Shown piece after piece: positions 7,136 through 15,908 of a stretch of DNA of 21,322 bases (its first letter is position 1; every line of letters starts with the position of its first letter). The DNA comes from Chloroflexota bacterium (GTDB lineage Bacteria; Chloroflexota; Dehalococcoidia; UBA3495). Under the pieces are notes generated by a model that was given only the letters and a program-made list of their open reading frames with translations, was not told the origin of the DNA and searched no databases. The position numbers and the translations under genes are program-made. The DNA is taken from assembly GCA_002716645.1 (NCBI GenBank), contig PBBR01000001.1, forward strand, positions 22,294 to 43,615, read 5' to 3'.

Positions 7136-8764
7136 TTACTGAGGACTCGCACCGTCGTTGTGATCCATAATAGTTCTAAAGAAGTCCCTGGCGATACAGT
7201 CCAGTGGGTTTATCCAATGCTGGCCCCTTTCTCCGCATGTGCCGATATTGTCGAAGGTTAATTCTGAATTAGCCAGTAGAGAGACGGATAAATCTAGTGA
7301 TGGTGCGTAAAACAGCGCTGAGGAATATCCGCCACCTCCTCCTGGGTGACCAAAGGTTAATATCGTCTCGCCATTCTCCAATAAGTGAGTTCTAGTTGCT
7401 ATGTGATAGCCGTATTTTTGTGGTCCTGCTGCGAGTTCAATTGTTTCATCAACTATCGAAGTTTTTAGGTCGTCTCTGATATCGGATAGTATGTCAGAGC
7501 CGTTGGGACTCAAAAGGCTGTATCCCCAATAGGCCATATTTTCTGCTGTTGTTACTATTCCGGAAGTGGACCATTGTAGACGCCCATCCGCACTCCTGAA
7601 GTCTTTGTCTCCGTACATTTTTATTGTTGTGAGGTCCCCAAACCCAAGTGAGTCAAGGGAGTCACCAAACATGGGATTTGCCCCATACCGGCTTCTGTCG
7701 GCATATGGTTTAGCCATTGTAGGAGGTATGTTTATCACCGGCCTCAGACCTGCCTGTATGTCAAGTGGTCCAAATAAGTGCTCTTCGTATAGTTCATGTA
7801 GTGGCAAACCTGCGGATTCTTCTGCTATTAGTCCGAGTAGTACTGAACTCCCGCTAGTATATTGGAAACTACCACTAGGAACGGGTTTTTTGTCGATCAA
7901 CTTGAGCATGTTAGCTGGTTCCCAAGTCGGTGAAAGCAATACCATCCCTTTTGCTCTCTTGTTCTCAGTTTCAGTGCCTATGCCAGATCTCATTCTGAGT
8001 AGGTCTCTGACCGTACAATTAGGCATGAATTCTGGGTTTACGGATTGATATCCTTTGTTTTGAGAGAGCAGGTCTGAGACTTGAGAATCCAAGGTGTAGA
8101 GACCTTGGCTAATCTGTTTCAATATTAATGCTGATAAGAATGTTTTAGATGTACTCATGACGCCAAGAGGTATATCCGGTGTTAGGGGAGTATCTTCAGA
8201 GGCGAATCCAAGAGATTCTGACCAGAGCGTACCATCTTTATAGACGGAAGCTGATATCCCCATTTTGTAAGAGGCTGCCTCGAACTCAGATTCTAATGCA
8301 TCGGAAAACTCTTGCTGTATCGTCTCTGGGAAGCTATCGTAACCGGTTTTTCTAAAAAACGTGGGAGGAGATACTGCACTTGAAACGGTGACATAGGTGC
8401 TACGCTTGGGAGTTTCATTAACCTCTGAATTATCGGAGGTTTTTAGGCTATCGTCGATTGAATCACTTACTGTGTCGGGATCTTGTATGACGTCAGACTC
8501 GGTATCAGATCTTACAGATTCATTACTAATTGGTGTAGCAGTTGCCGGTTTATTGGGAATATTTGTTGCCGTGGGTTTATTGGTAGCCGATAAGTTTTGG
8601 TTCTTGTCCATATCTCCCGTTGAGGAGATGGGATTAGCAGGAGCTACAGTCATGTTATCTTGATTGGTTAGTTCTGGTGTTAATTCTGTGGAGGAGGTGC
8701 AACCTGTAATGAGTGTAGTCAGGAGTAATATCGTGAGCGCCAATAGGTAGGTAAGTTTTTTCAA
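7136..8764 (-). CDS. Beta-lactamase-fold serine hydrolase, predicted lipoprotein
   Basis: A 542-residue protein of the Beta-lactamase family (PF00144; class C / EstB / DD-peptidase-like). A lipoprotein signal peptide runs from MKKLTYLL to the lipobox L-I-T-G-Cys22. A Ser/Thr/Pro/Asn-rich stretch of about 110 residues then tethers the catalytic domain outside the membrane. The SxxK motif is S204-T-S-K207, the YxN position reads Y302-T-S304, and the third motif is H473-P-G-G. This layout suggests an esterase or peptidase rather than a drug-hydrolysing beta-lactamase; the substrate is unknown. The start is TTG at 8764-8762 on the minus strand. GAGG lies 6 nt upstream, the signal peptide begins immediately, and no in-frame ATG offers a better start. 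The gene follows sbcC by 48 nt but has its own -10 candidate. Confidence 0.9.
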   Translation of the reverse strand: MKKLTYLLALTILLLTTLITGCTSSTELTPELTNQDNMTVAPANPISSTGDMDKNQNLSATNKPTATNIPNKPATATPISNESVRSDTESDVIQDPDTVSDSIDDSLKTSDNSEVNETPKRSTYVTVSSAVSPPTFFRKTGYDSFPETIQQEFSDALESEFEAASYKMGISASVYKDGTLWSESLGFASEDTPLTPDIPLGVMSTSKTFLSALILKQISQGLYTLDSQVSDLLSQNKGYQSVNPEFMPNCTVRDLLRMRSGIGTETENKRAKGMVLLSPTWEPANMLKLIDKKPVPSGSFQYTSGSSVLLGLIAEESAGLPLHELYEEHLFGPLDIQAGLRPVINIPPTMAKPYADRSRYGANPMFGDSLDSLGFGDLTTIKMYGDKDFRSADGRLQWSTSGIVTTAENMAYWGYSLLSPNGSDILSDIRDDLKTSIVDETIELAAGPQKYGYHIATRTHLLENGETILTFGHPGGGGGYSSALFYAPSLDLSVSLLANSELTFDNIGTCGERGQHWINPLDCIARDFFRTIMDHNDGASPQ

Positions 8765-8796
8765 AATAATCCTCGGTTTTTAAGTAACGAATGTGT

Positions 8797-8824
8797 ATTA
8801 TACCTCGATCTGTTAACTCAGCCA
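8797..8824 (-). promoter_or_regulatory. Candidate promoter for the serine-hydrolase lipoprotein gene
   Basis: On the minus strand an exact TATAAT occupies 8802-8797, 32 bases before the TTG start. TGGCTG at 8824-8819 is a possible weak -35 with a 16-base spacer. It overlaps the end of the upstream sbcC-like gene. The lipoprotein may therefore be transcribed independently. Confidence 0.45.
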
Positions 8825-11398
8825 GAAAGTTGATCCTGTAGCAGATTTTTGGACTTCTATCCTGACAGGAAACATATCTTTAAGATCTTCGAGATGTGTT
8901 ATGACTATGATTTTATCAAAGTCGTCTTGAATAGAACTAATCGCATCGAGAATACGTTCTCTACTAGCGGCATCCTGCGTCCCGAAGCCCTCATCTATGA
9001 ATAGTGTTGGTAGCGGGGCTCCAGTTCGTTGTGCTAAAACCTTGGATAAAGCAATCCTTATTGCGAGATTGATTCTGAACGCTTCTCCGCCGCTGTACAT
9101 TTCGTAGCTACGTGATCCTAGCTCGTCACTCACATTGATTTCTAGGGTTTCTATCGGCTCTCCGTTTCCAGACCTTCGTTCTTTTTGAGTTTCTAATTTA
9201 ACGTGCATTCGATTATCTGTCATACGACCTAGTAACGAATTAGTTTCCTCTTCGAGCCGTGGGACTACCGTTTCGATCAGCATGGCTTGTATCCCTTCAC
9301 GACCGAAAATTGTCGATAGCTCTCTGAATATACCTTGTGATCCTTCAACTTCTGATAGTTTTGTCGTGGTTGATTCAAGTTGCTCAGAAATTCGTATCTT
9401 ATCTGCCAATTTGTTTTCTAATAGTGCTTTCTTTGTTGCTGTAGTTTGATGAGCTGATTCGATGTCGTTCATTTCTAAGGTAAGCTGATTTAATTTGGAT
9501 TGTTTTTCAGGGAGTCCTTCTAGGGCTATAGAGCCATTGGATAGTCTTTCTCGGCGATTAGTTATGTCGGTCTGACGAGATGCCAAGCTTTCTTCTAGAT
9601 TTGCTAGAAGTTGTTCGTCTTGTGTGATCTGATTTTTTGCTTGGTCCAATCTAGCTGATGCAGGCTCTGCGTATTGGAGTTCCTGGATTTGTTTGATTAG
9701 TATTTCTCGTGAATCGTGGTCATACATCAGATTTTCTAATTGGGTGTTCAAATCTGATATCTGTGTTTCTTCCCCTTGAGCAAAAGTTTTGAGAGCCAGC
9801 GATTGCTCCATTTTTGATAGTTCTAATTCATTGGTATTGAGGTCTTGTTGTGCTTTTACGGATTCTGCTATCCGTAGCTCAATCTCTGCTCGGTTCGTTT
9901 GGAGGGAGTTCTGCTCTTTTCTAATAGTTTGTTCAGAATTGGATATTTCATTGCTGAGAGAAGTTTTTTCGGCTTCGGCTACGTTTATAGATTCTAAGAT
10001 CTCTCTGTAAGCTTGTCTGCGCTCTCTGATGTCTTTGTCATACGATTCTTTAATCCTTCGGTGACCTTCTTCTCCAATACTAGTCTGACAAAGTGGGCAT
10101 AAGGTTTCACTGGTACTGGATGATCCTATTAATAGTAGTTTTTGTCTAATATCCTCGCCTTCGGATTTTTGCCTCTCCGCTTCACTGTTCAAATCAGCGG
10201 TACGTAAAAGTAGCTTTTCGTATTTTTGTTTGGTTTCATTGAGACTTTCTTGGCTCTTTTCAATTTCAGTTGATAAAGCAACTATGTCCGACTGTTTTTG
10301 CAATAGGGCACTGTGTGATGTGGCAATAGGTTTTAGATTGTTTTCAATAATAGAACGTGTCTGGTTAATTTGGGTAGATAAAATTTGTTCTTTATGTTGG
10401 ACATTTTGGTAAATCAGGTCTCTCTGGTGGGTTATCGAATCGTGAATCTGTTTTGTTTTGTCTAATTGTTCTATTTGCGATTTGTATTCTTTTAATTGAT
10501 TTATGGCTGATTCAATTTCAGCGGATGTCGCAATGGTATTTCTCCATTCTTCGACACGTACTGAAATTGTAGTTATTTGTGAGGTTATATGTTCAAGTTC
10601 CTGAGTATAGCGTGAAATATCTCCCTCAAGCTCTATCTGTTGTTTTTGTAATCCCAATAAATCGTTGACCTGTTGGCGGAAATCATCTAGTTGTTTCGTT
10701 TTTTCTGATGAGGTTGTTTGTAGATCTAATAATTCAGCAGTGACATCGGCTAAATCCTCTTTAGGATCTCCTATGTCGTTCAATTGTTGTTGGAGCGTTT
10801 CTATCATGCCTTGTGAGTATGATATTTCCGATTCAGACTCGCGTATCTTCCCGCGAGCTCGTTTTTGAAGTTCCTCGTAGATTTGCAGGCCAAGAATATC
10901 AGCTAATAAGTTCTTACGTTCTCCAGGAGTTTTACTTGTAAATTCGTCAGATCTACCTTGCATTAAAAAAGCGGAGTTTATGAAGGTTTCGTACTCCATG
11001 CCTACTATCTGGTTAATCTTGGTTTGGGTTTCTCGGATAGTATTAGCAGAGATCGTTAAGGCTTGATCGGAATCTAATATTTGCAGTTGCAAGTCAGAAG
11101 CACCACTACGTGATCGGCCTCGGCTTCTGGTGTGACTACGAATGACTCGGTACTGGAGATCTCGGGATAGAAATTCGAATTCTACTCTACATTCATCGGA
11201 ACCATATGATATAAGTTCATCTTGGGTTTTTCCGCGTGCGGTTCCCCACAGAGCCCATGTGATGGAATCGAGTAGAGCTGATTTGCCATGCCCATTGTCA
11301 CCGCAAAGGCACGCCACGTGTATGCCGTCGAAATCTAGGGTTGGTACGTCTTCGCGGTAGCACAAGAAGTTTCTTACATTTAGTCGTTTTGGTATCAA
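8813..11398 (-). CDS. sbcC: SbcC/Rad50-like SMC-type ATPase
   Basis: An 861-residue ATPase of the Rad50/SbcC family, the DNA-tethering ATPase partner of the SbcD/Mre11 nuclease in processing double-strand ends and hairpins. It begins MIPKRLNVRNFLCYR. Walker A is G33-D-N-G-H-G-K-S40. Long coiled coils (about 170-690) flank a zinc hook C434-P-L-C437. The ABC signature is S769-G-G-E772 and Walker B is 'TLFIDEGFG' with D802-E803. It is shorter than E. coli SbcC (about 1050) and closer to Rad50 in size. The start is TTG at 11398-11396; a stop lies six codons upstream and no ATG is available, while AGGGA sits about 12 nt before. No sbcD/mre11 gene is next to it, which is unusual because the pair is normally adjacent. 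The upstream neighbour is the divergent ffh. Confidence 0.93.
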   Translation of the reverse strand: MIPKRLNVRNFLCYREDVPTLDFDGIHVACLCGDNGHGKSALLDSITWALWGTARGKTQDELISYGSDECRVEFEFLSRDLQYRVIRSHTRSRGRSRSGASDLQLQILDSDQALTISANTIRETQTKINQIVGMEYETFINSAFLMQGRSDEFTSKTPGERKNLLADILGLQIYEELQKRARGKIRESESEISYSQGMIETLQQQLNDIGDPKEDLADVTAELLDLQTTSSEKTKQLDDFRQQVNDLLGLQKQQIELEGDISRYTQELEHITSQITTISVRVEEWRNTIATSAEIESAINQLKEYKSQIEQLDKTKQIHDSITHQRDLIYQNVQHKEQILSTQINQTRSIIENNLKPIATSHSALLQKQSDIVALSTEIEKSQESLNETKQKYEKLLLRTADLNSEAERQKSEGEDIRQKLLLIGSSSTSETLCPLCQTSIGEEGHRRIKESYDKDIRERRQAYREILESINVAEAEKTSLSNEISNSEQTIRKEQNSLQTNRAEIELRIAESVKAQQDLNTNELELSKMEQSLALKTFAQGEETQISDLNTQLENLMYDHDSREILIKQIQELQYAEPASARLDQAKNQITQDEQLLANLEESLASRQTDITNRRERLSNGSIALEGLPEKQSKLNQLTLEMNDIESAHQTTATKKALLENKLADKIRISEQLESTTTKLSEVEGSQGIFRELSTIFGREGIQAMLIETVVPRLEEETNSLLGRMTDNRMHVKLETQKERRSGNGEPIETLEINVSDELGSRSYEMYSGGEAFRINLAIRIALSKVLAQRTGAPLPTLFIDEGFGTQDAASRERILDAISSIQDDFDKIIVITHLEDLKDMFPVRIEVQKSATGSTFWLS

Positions 11399-11576
11399 TT
11401 TAATGAATAATCCCTAAGGTTTGTTAACATAACAACATTATCAAATAAGAGCAATGATAATCGCAAGATGCTATTATCATATATGAAATATACAGATTCA
11501 TATAAATAACGGATCATCTGATTTTGGGTATGCAGTTGCAGATAATATTTGATTCGGGTATGACGATGGGGATGAA

Positions 11577-12908
11577 ATGTTTGACACTCTTAGTGAAAAG
11601 CTTACAGGGATATTCAATTCTTTATCTAGTCGAGGCAGGATTACTGAGAAGGACATAGATGAAGCCCTTAGCCAAGTACGGCGCTCACTATTGGAAGCCG
11701 ATGTAAACTTTCGTGTCGCAAGAGATTTTGTAGCCGCTATCAAAGAAAAAGCTTTGAATTCCGATGTCTTGACCAGTCTGACTCCAGGACAGCAAGTAAT
11801 AAAAATAGTGCATGAGGAACTCACTGGTATATTAACTAGCGGGGATCACAATTTGACTCCCTCGAGTCAGTTGCCTTCTGTATTGATGCTAGTTGGTCTA
11901 CAGGGAGCGGGGAAGACTACTACTGCAGCTAAGCTCGCCTTGCATATGCGTAAACAAGGTCATAGCTGCCTGTTGGTCGCGGCCGATCTGAAGCGGCCTG
12001 CTGCTATAGAACAATTACATTCCCTAGGCAGACAATTGGATGTGACGGTCTATTCAGAAGATCCAGCAAATTCTACTCCATTGAAAGTTGCCCTTGCAGG
12101 TGTGAAACAAGCTGCTCAAAATGGCAATACTTGGGTGATTGTCGACACGGGTGGTCGCATACAAATCGACGATGAGCTTATGCAGGAATTGACCGACATC
12201 CGGGATGCCATAAACCCTCATCAGACTTTATTTGTATTGGATGCTATGACTGGTCAAGAAGCTGTGAACGCTGCTAAAGAGTTTCATGATCGCGTTCAGC
12301 TGTCCGGATTGATCATGACCAAATTGGATGGCGATGCCCGTGGCGGGGCTGCGTTATCAGCGACTCAAGTAACCGGAGTGCCTATAAAATTTGTCGGTGT
12401 TAGTGAACGACCTGATGGATTAGAAGCTTTCCACCCGGATCGCGTGGCCTCACGCATTCTGGGCATGGGTGATGTGCTAAGTCTTATAGAAAAAGCTCAG
12501 CAGACTGTTGATGAAGATCAAGTAAAAGTTATGGAGAAAAAGCTGCGTCAGGCAACTTTTGATCTGGATGATTTCTTGCAACAGATTCAGAATGTGAAGA
12601 AGATGGGGTCATTATCTCAGATTATGGATATGCTCCCCGGCATGGGCCAGATGGGTAAGAAAATGCAGGGTAATTTCGACGACTCCCAGATGAAAAAGAT
12701 TGAGGCGATAATACAATCGATGACGTCGGAAGAAAGGCATCACCCTGAATTGATTAATGGTAGCAGGCGTAGAAGAATTGCAATCGGCAGCGGAACAACA
12801 GCTCAAGACATAAATTTATTGCTGAATCAATTCAAACAAACTCAGAAAATAATGCGGCGCTTTGCTAAAAACAAGAACCCTAGGGCTTTAATGAATATGT
12901 TTAAGTAG
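11577..12908 (+). CDS. ffh: Signal recognition particle GTPase Ffh (SRP54)
   Basis: A 443-residue cytoplasmic GTPase that binds 4.5S RNA and hydrophobic signal sequences and hands ribosomes to FtsY at the membrane. The N domain (1 to about 90) begins MFDTLSEKLTGIFNSL. The G domain has its P-loop at G107-L-Q-G-A-G-K-T114, the G3 motif at D190-T-G-G-R194 and the G4 motif T248-K-L-D251 followed by 'GDARGG'. The methionine-rich M domain starts near Met343 ('MGSLSQIMDMLPGMGQMG') and includes the RNA-binding stretch 'RRRRIAIGSGTT'. Length is normal. The G3 motif is usually DTAGR; here Ala is Gly. The gene stands alone between two minus-strand groups. It ends 26 nt before the stop of the convergent glycosylase gene, with no hairpin terminator visible in that gap. 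Confidence 0.97.
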   Translation: MFDTLSEKLTGIFNSLSSRGRITEKDIDEALSQVRRSLLEADVNFRVARDFVAAIKEKALNSDVLTSLTPGQQVIKIVHEELTGILTSGDHNLTPSSQLPSVLMLVGLQGAGKTTTAAKLALHMRKQGHSCLLVAADLKRPAAIEQLHSLGRQLDVTVYSEDPANSTPLKVALAGVKQAAQNGNTWVIVDTGGRIQIDDELMQELTDIRDAINPHQTLFVLDAMTGQEAVNAAKEFHDRVQLSGLIMTKLDGDARGGAALSATQVTGVPIKFVGVSERPDGLEAFHPDRVASRILGMGDVLSLIEKAQQTVDEDQVKVMEKKLRQATFDLDDFLQQIQNVKKMGSLSQIMDMLPGMGQMGKKMQGNFDDSQMKKIEAIIQSMTSEERHHPELINGSRRRRIAIGSGTTAQDINLLLNQFKQTQKIMRRFAKNKNPRALMNMFK

Positions 12909-12934
12909 TGTTCAGAATAATACGTGTGACTGAG

Positions 12935-13852
12935 CTAAACCAAAGACTTTCTTATAGCTCCAAAAAGATATGTTGTTGCGTAAGTACGCCACGGTGACCA
13001 TGTCCTAGCAAAGTTCTTTATTACTTCTTCTGTTTGTAGTTTGCCGTCAAAATATTGATTAGATATTATTTTACGAAGGGCTAGGTCTCCACTGGGGAAT
13101 GAATCTAATGAGCCCTTTCCATTAGATAAAGCCCAATGAGCGGTCCATTCACCAACTCCTCGGATTGTCATGTAATGTTTTATTATCTCGTCGTCGTTAA
13201 GATGGGGCTCTGGATTCAGTATTGAATCATTATCAAGAGCTAATTGTGCTATTCCAATTAGATATTCAGCCTTGCGACGGCTAAGTTTCAATTTCATTAA
13301 ACTCTCTATATTTGTACCTGTTATGGTTTCTGGTGTTGGAAAGCAGTAAAACGGACTTCCTTTAATTACTCGCTTTAGCCCGTATGTTTCGATGAACGTT
13401 TTTCTTATGGAGTTCGCAATATTATTTGATATTTGTTGGCCGAGGATAGCTAATACAAAGGATTCGAAAATTGATCCTCTCATTGGAACGTGAAGTCCAT
13501 GCTGAGACGCTATTATGCGGTTAAAGAAATGGTCATTCGATGTCATTCTGTAAAATTGGGATAGATCTTGGTCACAACCTAGTACCCATTTAATTTGGGA
13601 TACTGCTTCTGTAATGTTTTTAATGTTGAGTTCAGTACCAGTCAATTCCAAAGAGAGTTTAGGATCTTCAGTATTTCCGATGGATCTGACGGATGATAAT
13701 ACGATAGTGTCGTTGACATTCAATAAGCGTTGGTATGTCGGCGCAGGTTCACAATCTTGAGTGTATATAGCAGGGTACAGTGCTCCGAATCCTGCTGTAA
13801 GCTCAAAGTTGTAAGGAGAAACTGGTGATATTGTTGTTGTTTTGGTAAGCAT
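12935..13852 (-). CDS. DNA-3-methyladenine glycosylase II, AlkA/HhH-GPD family
   Basis: This 305-residue protein has an N-terminal AlkA-type beta domain and an HhH-GPD domain. It is expected to remove alkylated bases in base-excision repair. 'SFVLAILGQQISNNIA' is the first HhH-GPD helix region. The helix-hairpin-helix is 'IRGVGEWTAHWAL', with no lysine at the bifunctional position, as in monofunctional AlkA enzymes. The catalytic aspartate is D256 in 'FPSGDLALRK'. The C-terminal 'WSPWRTYATTYLF' is a family hallmark. It is the last gene of the minus-strand run, 7 nt after the thpR-like gene, so probably part of one operon. Length is near that of E. coli AlkA (282). The ATG start is unambiguous. 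The exact alkylated substrate cannot be told from sequence. Confidence 0.92.
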   Translation of the reverse strand: MLTKTTTISPVSPYNFELTAGFGALYPAIYTQDCEPAPTYQRLLNVNDTIVLSSVRSIGNTEDPKLSLELTGTELNIKNITEAVSQIKWVLGCDQDLSQFYRMTSNDHFFNRIIASQHGLHVPMRGSIFESFVLAILGQQISNNIANSIRKTFIETYGLKRVIKGSPFYCFPTPETITGTNIESLMKLKLSRRKAEYLIGIAQLALDNDSILNPEPHLNDDEIIKHYMTIRGVGEWTAHWALSNGKGSLDSFPSGDLALRKIISNQYFDGKLQTEEVIKNFARTWSPWRTYATTYLFGAIRKSLV

Positions 13853-13859
13853 GTCCCAC

Positions 13860-14450
13860 TTACATATGCTGGCTTGCCAGAGATGTGTACACAGCTCCTG
13901 TTGGTTTTAAAACACTTTCGACTATATGGATATCTGACACGATCCAATCTACACAATTTGTTAATGAGATAGATCTTAATTTTTGTCCAATGGCTGTTAT
14001 TTTATGACTGTCAGTTTGCCTCCGTGTTCTACCGATAGTAATGTGAGGATTGAAAGAACGTTGGTCTGCTGGAAACCCAGCAGAGCTAATCTGGGATTCA
14101 ACCGCCTGTTGTAATATTTGTAGCTTTTCCATTTCACCGCGCAATCCAGCCCACAGTATTTTGGGATGGGAAGTATTTGGGAATGCACTTAATCGGTCTA
14201 ACTGGAGTTTAAATGCGCTATGGGGAAATTGATCGATTGCATAACTAATCCGTTCCGTTAGGGTGCTTATTTCTCGCTTGGGTATATTACCTAGGAATTT
14301 TAATGTTAAATGAATACCTGCTGGGTCAACCCACTTTACTTCAGTGGGGAATATTTCAGAGAAATCTTGTATAGCAAGTTTTAAAGCATTTTTGTATTCG
14401 TCCGGAGGAACTACCGCTATGAAGACTCTGATCATAATATCTGATTTCAA
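13860..14450 (-). CDS. thpR: RNA 2',3'-cyclic phosphodiesterase (2'-5' RNA ligase family)
   Basis: A 2H-phosphoesterase of up to 196 residues. The two catalytic motifs are H47-L-T-L50 in 'GIHLTLKFLG' and H136-I-T-I139 in 'FNPHITIGRTRR', both intact. Bacterial members hydrolyse 2',3'-cyclic phosphodiesters and can reversibly form 2'-5' RNA linkages; the physiological role is uncertain. The longest frame starts with TTG (14450-14448), which overlaps the TGA stop of the mug-like gene. The ATG at codon 6 (14435) gives 'MIRVFIAV', the more usual N-terminus, so the true start may be there. Neither has a convincing Shine-Dalgarno, and translational coupling to the upstream gene is likely. Confidence 0.92.
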   Translation of the reverse strand: MKSDIMIRVFIAVVPPDEYKNALKLAIQDFSEIFPTEVKWVDPAGIHLTLKFLGNIPKREISTLTERISYAIDQFPHSAFKLQLDRLSAFPNTSHPKILWAGLRGEMEKLQILQQAVESQISSAGFPADQRSFNPHITIGRTRRQTDSHKITAIGQKLRSISLTNCVDWIVSDIHIVESVLKPTGAVYTSLASQHM

Positions 14451-15010
14451 CTTCTCAGTTTCGATCTTGCGTCTCCTAGTTCTTTATACCATCGGGACAG
14501 GTCTTCTATAGAATATTGTGCGTTAGCCGGGCTAGGGTTAGGGGTTACAAAAATTCGGCTATTTCCTATCTGCAGTTCTTGCATTCCGAGTTTGGGTGCG
14601 ATATTAACACCTTCAGTGTTACGGTGGAAGAATTTATATGCCATGACCCCTTGGAAGGCGACTATGAGAGGTTGGTATTCAAGCAATAGTTGTTCTGCTC
14701 GGGGGACCCATTTTTGAAAGTCTTTTGCTGTCAAGTCTTTCACCTGTGGGGTAGGCCGTTTGACTAGGTCAGTAAATCCGATTCCGTAATCTATGGCTTT
14801 GTAATCTGTTTCAGTGGATAACTCTAACTCGATGATCCCAGATAAGTTAAGAGCTTTCCAAAATCTATTTCGTGGATTGCCATAGTAATGTCCGACCTTG
14901 ATTGAATGCGGTGATGGATTTAGACCCACAAAAACTACGTCTAAGCCGTGTTTTACGTAATCTGGTAGAGTTTCCATGCCCTCAATTTTGAAAGATTCAG
15001 TGAGGCCCAT
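14447..15010 (-). CDS. mug: Mug/TDG-like G:T/U mismatch-specific DNA glycosylase
   Basis: A 187-residue uracil-DNA glycosylase superfamily protein, expected to remove uracil or thymine opposite guanine. The active-site motif 'VFVGLNPSPHS' is followed by 'GHYYGNPRNRFWKAL', matching the Mug block (NPG in E. coli, NPSP in other Mug-like proteins). The second motif is 'VTPNPSPANAQYS'. The ATG start at 15010 lies 4 nt after the amidohydrolase stop, and the gene ends overlapping the thpR-like start. Its place between an amidohydrolase and two further nucleic-acid enzymes suggests co-transcription with alkA-like repair. Subfamily (Mug versus another UDG family with NPSP) is less certain than the superfamily. 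Confidence 0.88.
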   Translation of the reverse strand: MGLTESFKIEGMETLPDYVKHGLDVVFVGLNPSPHSIKVGHYYGNPRNRFWKALNLSGIIELELSTETDYKAIDYGIGFTDLVKRPTPQVKDLTAKDFQKWVPRAEQLLLEYQPLIVAFQGVMAYKFFHRNTEGVNIAPKLGMQELQIGNSRIFVTPNPSPANAQYSIEDLSRWYKELGDARSKLRS

Positions 15011-15014
15011 AAAA

Positions 15015-15857
15015 TTACGCTATGCCAAGAATGTCAGATATGTTGGTGCCGAGGATTTTGTTGAGATCTTGTGTGCCTATCTCTGATGATGCTATGTGGG
15101 AGATTACTTTTGACGGCTCTAACAGAGGATAGTCCGACCCGAACAGGATTTTTTGGATGCCTATGATATCTCTGATAACGGGGAATATGTCGCTTTTATA
15201 TAAGTATGGGGTAGCAGATGTGTCAAAATAAACATTCTTCAGAGACTTCAAGACTTCAGGCATGAATCCATATAGGGGAAGCCCGCCCCCTAGGTGTGCA
15301 CAGATTATGATGTTATCGGAGAAATTTGTGATGAATCTAAAAATTTTATCGGGGGTTGTAAATCCTTTGCCAGGATATAAATGGCCTACAGGTTCTGAGC
15401 AATGTACTACAATTGGCATTGCTAACTTACGCGCTTCAGCCATTAAAGGTTCAATGATGTCGAGACCGGTTATATCAAAGTCTTGTGTGTCAGGATGTAG
15501 CTCTCCTATACCTCTTAATCCCAAGCTATAGCACTCTTGGACCTCTGATATCGCCGCATTTCCCCAAATGGGATTTACGGAACAATATCCTATTAGTTTG
15601 TCAGGATATTGTGAGACTATGTTTGCTATATAGCGATTGCATTCCCTTGCTATATCGATGTTTACCCAGCCCATACCCATAATGATAGATTTATCTATAC
15701 CATTTTGTGCCATGGATTCTAGCAGTTCTTCTACTAGTGAGAAGCTGTAGCCGTTCTGCGGAAATAAATTAGAAAATGTCGAGTCAATAGCGCGCAATTC
15801 ACTTTGTCTGGTTATAAAGTCAGGCGGGAATATATGGCAATGGCTATCGATTAACAT
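15015..15857 (-). CDS. Metal-dependent amidohydrolase (amidohydrolase 2 family)
   Basis: A 280-residue TIM-barrel hydrolase of PF04909 (Amidohydro_2; ACMS decarboxylase/TatD-like relatives). Metal ligands are visible: H6-C-H8 at the N-terminus ('DSHCHIFPP'), H152 in 'VVHCSEP', H188 in 'CAHLGGGLP' and D242 in 'LFGSDYPLLEP'. The fold and ligand set are clear. The reaction, either hydrolysis or non-oxidative decarboxylation, cannot be assigned. It sits between proA (51 nt upstream) and the mug-like gene (4 nt downstream) in the same orientation. The start is ATG at 15857, with only a weak GGTGAT-like Shine-Dalgarno. Confidence 0.9.
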   Translation of the reverse strand: MLIDSHCHIFPPDFITRQSELRAIDSTFSNLFPQNGYSFSLVEELLESMAQNGIDKSIIMGMGWVNIDIARECNRYIANIVSQYPDKLIGYCSVNPIWGNAAISEVQECYSLGLRGIGELHPDTQDFDITGLDIIEPLMAEARKLAMPIVVHCSEPVGHLYPGKGFTTPDKIFRFITNFSDNIIICAHLGGGLPLYGFMPEVLKSLKNVYFDTSATPYLYKSDIFPVIRDIIGIQKILFGSDYPLLEPSKVISHIASSEIGTQDLNKILGTNISDILGIA

Positions 15858-15908
15858 TATGTGATGATCACCAAATAAATTGGATATATTCTAGTAGATT
15901 AATTGTAA

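Noticed and set aside
7566..8048. Plus-strand 160-codon open frame opposite the lipoprotein gene
   Set aside because: It is antisense to the motif-bearing serine hydrolase and resembles no family; treated as a shadow.
12909..12934. Terminator between convergent ffh and the alkA-like gene
   Set aside because: The 26-base gap has no usable stem-loop with a U-run.
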